Notes under the pieces: model-generated
Database searches by the model: none
Told to the model about the DNA's origin: nothing
What the model saw: the letters and a program-made list of their open reading frames with translations, nothing else
Position numbers and translations under genes: made by a program
Shown: piece after piece, positions 1-7,013 of the stretch
How the letters are laid out: the number at the start of each line of letters is the position of its first letter
How positions within the stretch are numbered: position 1 is the stretch's first letter
Source of the DNA: Verrucomicrobiales bacterium
GTDB lineage: Bacteria; Verrucomicrobiota; Verrucomicrobiia; Limisphaerales; UBA9464
NCBI GenBank assembly: GCA_027488845.1
Contig: JAIYBC010000051.1
Span: 1-48,900, forward strand
Direction: 5' to 3'
Length of the DNA stretch: 48,900 bases

Positions 1-93
1 CTTCGCGACGGGCACTGAAGGCACCAAACCGCTAGCGGCCACGCTGCCCGAACGCCGGCTACGCTCGATCTACCAAGTTCATTGCAGCAAAAC

Positions 94-111
94 ACCCCAA
101 TCGGTTGGGGT
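94..111. terminator. Short hairpin upstream of uvrA, possible terminator
   Basis: A 7-bp perfect stem (ACCCCAA at 94-100 and TTGGGGT at 105-111) closes a TCGG tetraloop. A short T-rich stretch follows on the plus strand (TTCTTT, 115-120) and a GTTTT follows on the minus strand. It could end a transcript entering from the left, or be a leader hairpin for uvrA. Nothing else is recognisable in positions 1-118. The uvrA frame is open through them, but no UvrA-like residues appear there. Confidence 0.3.
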
Positions 112-196
112 CGGTTCTTTGCGTGAGTCCACTCCGCCTCGATCCGTCGTGTCGTGCCGGTTGCCCAACGCCGGGTCCGCCCCCATCGTCGCCGCC

Positions 197-3043
197 GTGA
201 CGCACGAAGCCGGTTCCGATTCCGCCAAGCCCGGGGTGATCTCCATCCACGGCGCCCGGGAACACAACCTGAAGGACCTCTCGGTCGAGATTCCCCGCGG
301 GAAGTTCGTGGTCGTCACCGGCGTCAGCGGATCCGGCAAGAGCACGCTGGCGTTCGACATCCTCTTCGCCGAGGGGCAACGGCGGTTCCTCGACTCGATG
401 AGCGCCTATGCGCGGCAGTTCGTGGAGCAGATGGCCCGGCCCGACGTGGACCTCATCACCGGCCTGCCTCCCACGGTGAGCATCGAACAGGGAACCACCC
501 GCGGCGGCGGCAAGAGCACCGTCGCCACCGTCACCGAGGCCTACCACTTCATCCGGCTCCTTTTCGCGCGGCTCGGCACCCAGCATTGCCCCGATTGCGG
601 CATCTCCGTGGAAGGCCAGTCCCGCGACGCGGTGCGGGCCACCCTGGAAGCCGTCGCCGAACGCCTCGGCCCGCTGCAGCTCTTCGCCCCACGCGTCCGC
701 AACCGGAAGGGCTTCCATGCCGACGTCGCCGAATGGGCCCGTCGCCACGGCTACTCCAAGCTCCGCGCCGACGGCGTGTTGCGCGACGCCGACGACTCCT
801 TCCGCCTCGACCGCTTCAAGGAACACGACGTGGAGGTCCTGGTGGGCGTGCTCGGGGGCAAGGACGAGACGCGACCGTCCCATGCGCTCGTGGACGAGGT
901 CCTGCGGGTCGGTGACGGAACGGTCTTCGCCGTGGACCGCAAGGGCCGGCAGACGGTGCATTCCACCGCCCGCGCCTGTCCCCGTTGCCAGCGGTCCTTC
1001 CCCCAGCTGGATCCGAAGAACTTCTCCTACAACTCCAGCCAGGGCTGGTGTCCGAAGTGCCGCGGATTCGGTGAGCTCTTCTACCTGCCCGACGTCGACC
1101 GCGGTGCGAACGCGGATTCGGTGGAGGAATCCTGGTTCAGCTGGGCCGACCAGCGCGAGGCGTGTCCGGAGTGCCAAGGGGCGCGGCTGAATCCGGTGGC
1201 CCGGGCGGTGCGGTTGGATCTCGGCGGCCGGCCGGCCTCGAAGGGTGAGGCTCCGCCGCCGACGGTCGAGGACCTCGGCCGCTGGTCGGTGGCGGAGGCG
1301 AGGGCGTGGTTCGACGCCGCGGCGCCGTCCGGCAGGACGGCCGAGATCGCCCGCGACATCCTTCCCGAGATCCGCGAGCGCCTGAAGTTCCTCTGCGAGG
1401 TCGGACTCGGCTACCTCCAGATGAGCCGCAGCGTCACCACGCTCAGCGGCGGCGAGGCCCAGCGGATCCGGCTCGCCGCCCAGTTGGGCTCCAACCTGAG
1501 CGGCGTGCTCTACGTTCTCGACGAGCCGACCATCGGCCTGCATTCGCGGGACAACCGCCAGCTGCTCGACGCCCTCGGCTCGCTCCAGGCGCGCGGCAAC
1601 TCGCTCGTGGTCGTCGAGCACGACGAGGACACCATGCGACGCGCCGACTGGATCCTGGACCTCGGTCCCGGGGCCGGCGTGCGCGGTGGACGGATCATCG
1701 CCGCGGGCACGCTCCCGGAACTCGAAAGGCATCCGGAATCGGTCACCGGCCGCTGCCTTCGCGAGAAGCCCACCCACCCGGCGCGCGGGACGCGGCGTCC
1801 GGTCCAGGAGGCGCCACGCAAGTCGACCGGCCGCGCTCGCGCGGCATCGAAGAAGCCGGCCGCCGCCACCGCGGAACCGGCAACGACCCAGGCCGCCGAC
1901 GTCACATGGCTGACGTTGGAACACGCGGTGTTGAACAATCTCAAGGACGTCACCGTGCGCTTCCCGCTCGGACGCCTCGTCGTCGTCACCGGGGTGAGCG
2001 GCTCGGGCAAGAGCACGTTGGTGAAGGAGTGCCTGTACCCGGCGGTGAAGGCGGTCCTCGAGGGCGCGGCCCCGAAGACGTCGCGTTCCGAGAAGTCCGT
2101 GCGGGCCGCGAAGTCCGCGATGCGGGTGACCGGATGGGAGACGCTCCAGGCGGTCCACGAGGTGGACCAGTCGCCGATTGGACGCACGCCGCGTTCGACG
2201 CCGGCGACCTACGTGGGTTTCTTCGACGACATCCGCGAGCTGTTCTCCCAGGTGCCGGAGGCCCGCATGCGGGGCTATGGGCCGGGAAGGTTCAGCTTCA
2301 ACTCCGCTCAGGGCCGTTGTCCGAACTGCGAGGGCGCGGGCTTCGTGAAGATCGAGATGAACTTCCTCCCCACGGCGCACGTGAAGTGCGAGGTGTGCGG
2401 CGGCGGCCGGTTCAACCCGGGGACGCTCGACGTGCGCTTCAACGGGAAGTCCGTCGCCGACGTGCTGCGGATGTCGGTGGCCGAGGCGCTCGGGTTCTTC
2501 GCGGCGCAGACGCGTCTGCGCCGCCCGCTGGAGGCGTTGCGCGACACCGGCCTCGAGTACCTCGAGCTGGGGCAGACCAGTCCGACGCTGAGCGGCGGCG
2601 AGGCGCAGCGGATCAAGCTGGTGACGCACCTGCTGGGCGGGTTGAAGTCCGCGGCCGTGGAGCGCGAGAACGCCGACCTGACGGCACGGCGTCCGGGAGC
2701 CCGGGTTCCGAAACGCGACCTGTTCATCCTGGAGGAGCCGACCATCGGACTGCACATCGAGGACGTCCGACGGCTGGTGGCGGTGCTCCAGCGGTTGGTG
2801 GATGCGGGGCACACGGTGGTGGTGATCGAGCACAACCTCGACCTGATCGCCGAGGCGGACTGGGTCATCGACATGGGACCCGAGGGCGGCGGAGCCGGCG
2901 GCAATGTGGTGGTCGAAGGCACACCCGAGACCATCGCCGCGCACCCGACCTCCCATACCGGCCGCTATCTTCGGGAGATGCTGCGCCCGGTTTCGGGTGT
3001 CGGGTTGAAGGGGGAGGGGTTGGTTGAACGGTTGAAGAGTTGA
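197..3043 (+). CDS. uvrA: UvrA-type excinuclease ABC subunit A
   Basis: This is the damage-recognition ATPase of nucleotide excision repair. Both ABC halves are present. Each has a Walker A (GVSGSGKST), an LSGGEAQRI signature and a Walker B. The zinc modules are CPRC...CPKC, and CPNCEGAG...CEVCGGGRFNP in the second half. The UvrB-binding region (GFHADVAEWARRHGYSKLRADG) is also there. The GTG at 197 is chosen because UvrA homology (ISIHGAREHNLKD) begins about 13 residues later; TTG 119 is the longer option. No Shine-Dalgarno is visible. Two oddities stand out. A basic, Ala/Lys-rich linker of about 40 residues joins the halves. The second Walker B reads FILEEPTIGLH, with Glu where Asp is usual, so this could be a UvrA paralogue. 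The last codons lie inside a repeat array. Confidence 0.92.
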   Translation: MTHEAGSDSAKPGVISIHGAREHNLKDLSVEIPRGKFVVVTGVSGSGKSTLAFDILFAEGQRRFLDSMSAYARQFVEQMARPDVDLITGLPPTVSIEQGTTRGGGKSTVATVTEAYHFIRLLFARLGTQHCPDCGISVEGQSRDAVRATLEAVAERLGPLQLFAPRVRNRKGFHADVAEWARRHGYSKLRADGVLRDADDSFRLDRFKEHDVEVLVGVLGGKDETRPSHALVDEVLRVGDGTVFAVDRKGRQTVHSTARACPRCQRSFPQLDPKNFSYNSSQGWCPKCRGFGELFYLPDVDRGANADSVEESWFSWADQREACPECQGARLNPVARAVRLDLGGRPASKGEAPPPTVEDLGRWSVAEARAWFDAAAPSGRTAEIARDILPEIRERLKFLCEVGLGYLQMSRSVTTLSGGEAQRIRLAAQLGSNLSGVLYVLDEPTIGLHSRDNRQLLDALGSLQARGNSLVVVEHDEDTMRRADWILDLGPGAGVRGGRIIAAGTLPELERHPESVTGRCLREKPTHPARGTRRPVQEAPRKSTGRARAASKKPAAATAEPATTQAADVTWLTLEHAVLNNLKDVTVRFPLGRLVVVTGVSGSGKSTLVKECLYPAVKAVLEGAAPKTSRSEKSVRAAKSAMRVTGWETLQAVHEVDQSPIGRTPRSTPATYVGFFDDIRELFSQVPEARMRGYGPGRFSFNSAQGRCPNCEGAGFVKIEMNFLPTAHVKCEVCGGGRFNPGTLDVRFNGKSVADVLRMSVAEALGFFAAQTRLRRPLEALRDTGLEYLELGQTSPTLSGGEAQRIKLVTHLLGGLKSAAVERENADLTARRPGARVPKRDLFILEEPTIGLHIEDVRRLVAVLQRLVDAGHTVVVIEHNLDLIAEADWVIDMGPEGGGAGGNVVVEGTPETIAAHPTSHTGRYLREMLRPVSGVGLKGEGLVERLKS

Positions 3044-3075
3044 AAGGCTGAAGGGCTGAAGGGCTGAAGGGTGGG
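3002..3075 (+). repeat. Octamer repeat array (GGGTTGAA / GGGCTGAA units)
   Basis: Degenerate units of about 8 bp (GGGTTGAA, GGTTGAAC, GGTTGAAG, then three GGGCTGAAG-like copies) run from inside the last codons of uvrA into the gap. The uvrA stop (TGA, 3041-3043) is made by a TTGAA unit. The same family recurs at 3149-3175 (inverted), 5475-5546 and 48717-48782. Confidence 0.85.
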
Positions 3076-3148
3076 ATCGGCTTCGAGGGAGAGGCATCCA
3101 GCCGAGGTAACTGTTCCAGATCCCGGAACACACAGGGCGGGGCCGGCT

Positions 3149-3175
3149 CCCTTGAACCCTTCAACGCTTCAACCA
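3149..3175 (-). repeat. Inverted copy of the GGTTGAAG octamer repeat
   Basis: Read on the minus strand this is GGTTGAAGCGTTGAAGGG followed by TTCAAGGG. It sits just past the 3' end of the minus-strand helicase gene and faces the plus-oriented array at 3002-3075. Each array is therefore oriented with the gene it follows, and together they could pair as a long imperfect stem between the convergent genes. Confidence 0.75.
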
Positions 3176-3190
3176 CCCACCTTCACCCGC

Positions 3191-5431
3191 TCAGAACGGG
3201 TCGGCGTCGTCACTGGGGTCTGGGTCAGGGTCGAAGCCGGGGTGGACGTCCGGTTCCGGCGCCTTTCGCCTCGGGGTCTCCGCGGCGGGGAAGCGGGCCT
3301 GCCGACTCCACGGATCCGGTGCGCGTTCGGGGCGCACGTTCCACTCCTCGTACAGGTCCGGCGTCAGCTCGCCGAGGAAACGCGAGGGCATCTGGACCGC
3401 GTCGCCGCCTCCGGCCATGAAGCGCAGGAGCGGACGGCAAAGGTACAGCTCGTCCTTGGCCCGGGTGACCGCCACGTAGAACAGGCGGCGTTCCTCCTCC
3501 TCTCCGTCGCCGGTCTCCGCGGACCGGGCCGATGGGAACAGCCCGTCGCACAGCATGATCGCGAACACCGCCCGGAACTCGAGTCCCTTGGCCTGGTGCA
3601 CCGTGGAGAGCCGCAGGCGCTCCGTCTCCTCCTCCCGGGGCGAGGACTGCTCGGCCTCCATGTTGGTCTGGAGGGCGAGTTGCGCGAGGAAGTTGGCGGT
3701 GTCGTCGAACTGGTCCGCGTAGGCCGCCAACTGGGTCAGGTCCTCCATGCGGTTGCGCGCGTTCTCGTAGGCGGACTTCAGGTAGTCCTCGTAGTCGGCC
3801 TCGACGACGAGGCGGATCATGCGGCCGGGCGCGTTGCGGAGCGTGGGCGACTCGCATTGGGCGACCGTGGCGACGAACTGCGCCCAGGCGGCGGCGGACT
3901 TCCTCGGCACCGCCTTCGCCGCCGCGGCCAGCAGGGGCGCGACCGGAACGACGGGCGACGGCGGCGGCAGGACGCCGTCGTTGTCGGAGACCTCGTCGGC
4001 CGGCGTCGTCGCGGGCGCCGGGGCCACGCCGTCGGACAGTTCCGGGGAACCGACGGCCTCGGCCAAGGCCGCGTGGAAGGCGGCCCAGATCTTGTCCGCG
4101 CCGCGGGCGCCGACGCCGGGAAGCATCTTGGAGAGCCGCTTCAGCGCGAGTTCGTCGGCCGGGTTGGTGATGAGCTTGAGGTATGCGGCGACGTCCTTGA
4201 TGTGGGCCTGTTCGAAGAAGCGGACGCCGGAGGTGATGGCGTAGGGGATGTTGCGGCGGGTCAGCTCCATCTGGAGTTCCATGGCGTGGAAGTGGGAGCG
4301 GTAGAGCACGCACTGCTGGTCCAGGGGAACGCCTTCGTCGCGCAGCTCGAGGGCGCGTTGGGCGACGAACGCGGCCTGTTCGCGGGCGTCGGTGGTGACG
4401 ATCAGGGCGGGCTTCATCCCGGAACCCCGCGCCGCCTGGAGGGCCTTGGGGAACTGGCGGGTGTTGGCGGCGATGGCGGCGTTCGCGAGCGAGAGGATCT
4501 CGGGGGTGCTCCGGTAGTTCGTCTCGATCTTGAAGACCTGTGCGCCGGCGTGGCGCTGGGGGAAGTTGAGGATGTTGGTGAAGTCCGCACCCCGCCACGA
4601 GTAGATGCTCTGGGCGTCGTCGCCGACGGCCATGAGGTTGCGATGACGTGCGGTGAGCAGGTCGAGCAGTTCGCCCTGGAGGCGGTTGGTGTCCTGGTAC
4701 TCGTCCACGAGCACGTGCAGGAAGCGCCGCTGGTACACGTCGGCCACGTCGGGGCATTCGCGCAGCAGTCGGACCCAGAGCGTGAGGAGGTCGTCGAAGT
4801 CCATCAGGCCGGCCTCCTTCTTCCGCTCGATGAACCGCTGACGCACCGCGCGGACGCCGTCGAGGACCTGGGCGAACGGCCCTTCCTCGCCACCGGTGGC
4901 CTCCTCGAAGGACTTCCCGGTGTTCGACAACATGGAATAGACGTCGGCGAGCGCCTCGGGCTTGGGGAAGCGGACCGCCTTGGTGTCGATGCCGCAGTCG
5001 ACGATGCAGGCGGACAGGAGGTCCTTCACGTCCTCGCGGTCCGCGATGGTGAAGTCGCGGCGGTAGCCGAGGCGGTCGGCGTGGCGGCGCAGGACGCGGA
5101 CGCCGACGGAGTGGAACGTGCCGCCCCAGAGGTCCTGCACGCCGCCGCCGAGCAGTGCGCCGACCCGTTCCATCATCTCACGGGCCGACTTGTTGGTGAA
5201 GGTGAGGAGGAGGATGCGGTCCGGGGCGACGCCGTTCTCGATGAGCCAGGCGACGCGGTAGGTGAGGGTGCGGGTCTTGCCGGCGCCGGCGCCGGCAAGG
5301 ACGAGGGCGGGACCGGGGGCGGCCGTGACGGCCTCGAACTGCTGGCCGTTGAGTTCCGCCGCGTAGTCGATGCGGAGCTCCCGGGGGACCGGGATCGGAT
5401 TCAGGGTGTAGTCGCGCGCCACGCCGTCCAA
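3191..5431 (-). CDS. pcrA: UvrD/PcrA-type superfamily 1 DNA helicase
   Basis: An ATP-dependent 3'-5' helicase of 746 residues, close to the usual family length. The motifs are in order: Walker A GAGAGKT (residues 47-53), TFTNKSAREM (Ia), VDEYQDTN (II), VGDDAQSIYSWRGAD (III), NYRSTPEI (IV), TVHQAKGLEFRAV (V) and LFYVAVTRAKDELYL (VI). Between motifs IV and V (roughly residues 450-500) lies a Pro/Ala-rich low-complexity insertion. The C-terminus is acidic. The start is TTG at 5431, with GTG three codons later as an alternative; neither has a clear ribosome site. It converges on uvrA, which fits a role in displacing incised DNA during excision repair. UvrD, PcrA and Rep cannot be separated by eye. 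Confidence 0.93.
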   Translation of the reverse strand: MDGVARDYTLNPIPVPRELRIDYAAELNGQQFEAVTAAPGPALVLAGAGAGKTRTLTYRVAWLIENGVAPDRILLLTFTNKSAREMMERVGALLGGGVQDLWGGTFHSVGVRVLRRHADRLGYRRDFTIADREDVKDLLSACIVDCGIDTKAVRFPKPEALADVYSMLSNTGKSFEEATGGEEGPFAQVLDGVRAVRQRFIERKKEAGLMDFDDLLTLWVRLLRECPDVADVYQRRFLHVLVDEYQDTNRLQGELLDLLTARHRNLMAVGDDAQSIYSWRGADFTNILNFPQRHAGAQVFKIETNYRSTPEILSLANAAIAANTRQFPKALQAARGSGMKPALIVTTDAREQAAFVAQRALELRDEGVPLDQQCVLYRSHFHAMELQMELTRRNIPYAITSGVRFFEQAHIKDVAAYLKLITNPADELALKRLSKMLPGVGARGADKIWAAFHAALAEAVGSPELSDGVAPAPATTPADEVSDNDGVLPPPSPVVPVAPLLAAAAKAVPRKSAAAWAQFVATVAQCESPTLRNAPGRMIRLVVEADYEDYLKSAYENARNRMEDLTQLAAYADQFDDTANFLAQLALQTNMEAEQSSPREEETERLRLSTVHQAKGLEFRAVFAIMLCDGLFPSARSAETGDGEEEERRLFYVAVTRAKDELYLCRPLLRFMAGGGDAVQMPSRFLGELTPDLYEEWNVRPERAPDPWSRQARFPAAETPRRKAPEPDVHPGFDPDPDPSDDADPF

Positions 5432-5474
5432 GAAAGGGGAACCGCGTCAAAAGCCCAACCAGAAAGCGGAGCCC

Positions 5475-5546
5475 GGGAGGGCGGGGAACGGGTAAATGGG
5501 ATGAAGCGTTGGAGGGTTGAAGGGAGCGATGGGGCGATGGGGCACG
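5475..5546. repeat. Degenerate period-8 G-rich repeat tract
   Basis: Nine consecutive 8-base units keep strict register: GGGAGGGC, GGGGAACG, GGTAAATG, GGATGAAG, CGTTGGAG, GGTTGAAG, GGAGCGAT, GGGGCGAT, GGGGCACG. The units share a leading GG but diverge in sequence, as if one octamer array had decayed. It fills much of the gap between the helicase start and the next gene's stop. Confidence 0.7.
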
Positions 5547-5604
5547 GAGGTCCGGTGGGATCGGGGTCGACGGGGGGCTCGCAGGGCGGGCCGTCCGGAT
5601 CCGC

Positions 5605-6927
5605 TCATCCGTAGATCGCGAGGAACTGCTTCCGGTAGACCCATTCCTGCGCGGGCAGCTTGGCTCTCAGGGTCTCGAGGCTCGTGGCGCCGTGTTGGAA
5701 GCGGCGCTTCCCGAAGATCGGCATGTCGACGCCGAAGACCTGCTTCACGCCACGGCGGACGACCTCGCCCTTCAACGAGTAGAGCGTCGGGACGTCATAC
5801 TGCGTGAGGTCGATGAACGGCATGGCCTCGCTCACGGCGATGACGTTGCGGGACATCAACGGGCTGTAGCCGTCGAAGCCGTACCTGCGGGCCGGAGCAT
5901 AGGTGCGGACGTAGCCGCGGCTCAGTCCGCCGCTGTAGGTGAGGGAATGCTTGATGCGGCCGACTCCCCAGCCTTCGTGGTAGAGCATGAGGTTGTGGAC
6001 CACCGAACGGATGGTGAGCTCGGGGTTCTCCTCGATGGGGTAGTCCTTGAGGTTCTCGTCGCCGCCGTCGCCGTCGAAGAGGTGCTTCCAGTCGGGATAC
6101 CGCCGGCGGATGCCGCGGCAGAGGGCTAATCCCATGGTGCCGCATTCCACGTCGAGCGGCTTGTAGTCCTCGATCACCCGCAGCGTCTCGGCGTAGTCGA
6201 GTTCGGAGAGGTCGGCGGGGATCTCCTCCAGGAAGAGTCCGAGCCCGAGGCGGCCGAGGAAGTCCCGGGCCTGGGCCAGGTCGGGTCCGTCGCCGAAGCT
6301 GAGGGTGAAGGCCTTCAGCCGGGACGGGCTCATGCCGAGCCGCCGCATCCCGAAGTAGGTGGCGAGGAACACCGCACCGCTGTCCACGCCTCCGGAGAAG
6401 GCCACGCCCACGGGTTGGTCCGACGGGATGGATCCCAACTGCCGGGAGACCTCGTCGGCCAGGGCGCCGACGTAGCGGCGTCCGATCTCGTCGAGGTCGG
6501 TCGGCAGCGAGTTGCGCACCGGGGTGAAGAAGCGGGTGTAGACCGGATCGGGATCCGGGCAGCCGATGAGCTGGATCTCGACGACGTAGTGGGCTGGAAC
6601 CATCCGGGTGTAGGACGGATGGAACTGGTCCGAGAGGCCTTCCCGCTTCAACTGCTCGAAGATGGCGTCCATCCGGTCGGCGACGATCAGGGCCGGCCCC
6701 TCGGCGCGCTTGGCGAGGAAGTAGCGCATGGGGCGGTCGAGGGAGCGGGCCATGCGGACGGTCTTCCCGTCGCGCGCAAGCAGGGCGAAGGAGCCGTCGA
6801 TGCCGGACACCTGTTCGGCGTCTCCGGAGAGGACCCGCGCACGGGCCTCCTCGGTGGACATGTTGCGGACGCGGTTCAGGGCCGGGTCGAGGAGGTCGAC
6901 GATGCGTTCAACGTATTCGTGGTGCAT
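5605..6927 (-). CDS. Asparagine synthase-like protein lacking the glutaminase cysteine
   Basis: The PP-loop ATP pyrophosphatase domain of the asparagine synthase family is clear: VAFSGGVDSG at residues 175-184 and FDGDGGDEN in the middle of the synthetase domain. Family members activate a carboxylate by adenylation and then amidate it. The N-terminal part keeps a remnant of the Ntn glutaminase domain (GIDGSFALLARDGKTVRMARSLDRPMRYF, about 42-70). It begins MHHEYV, so the Cys-1 nucleophile of AsnB is absent and glutamine hydrolysis is not expected. At 440 residues it is shorter than AsnB (about 550). It may use free ammonia or close a ring, as beta-lactam synthetase does. It lies 86 nt downstream of the PIG-L gene on the same strand. 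Substrate unknown. Confidence 0.75.
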   Translation of the reverse strand: MHHEYVERIVDLLDPALNRVRNMSTEEARARVLSGDAEQVSGIDGSFALLARDGKTVRMARSLDRPMRYFLAKRAEGPALIVADRMDAIFEQLKREGLSDQFHPSYTRMVPAHYVVEIQLIGCPDPDPVYTRFFTPVRNSLPTDLDEIGRRYVGALADEVSRQLGSIPSDQPVGVAFSGGVDSGAVFLATYFGMRRLGMSPSRLKAFTLSFGDGPDLAQARDFLGRLGLGLFLEEIPADLSELDYAETLRVIEDYKPLDVECGTMGLALCRGIRRRYPDWKHLFDGDGGDENLKDYPIEENPELTIRSVVHNLMLYHEGWGVGRIKHSLTYSGGLSRGYVRTYAPARRYGFDGYSPLMSRNVIAVSEAMPFIDLTQYDVPTLYSLKGEVVRRGVKQVFGVDMPIFGKRRFQHGATSLETLRAKLPAQEWVYRKQFLAIYG

Positions 6928-7013
6928 GTTCTGGGAAATCTGCGGTTTCCGGTTCCCGGTTGGGAAGGGGCGCGTGGTTTCGGTCGGCTATTCGGCTCCT
7001 TACGGGCTTCTGC

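Noticed and set aside
59-3133. A 1024-codon minus-strand frame antisense to uvrA
   Set aside because: Same reason: it mirrors uvrA codon use, is rich in Arg, His, Leu and Val, and has no recognisable motif.
3071-5614. An 847-codon plus-strand frame antisense to the helicase
   Set aside because: It is opposite a certain helicase gene and starts within the intergenic repeat; its content is low-complexity Gly/Val/Asp.
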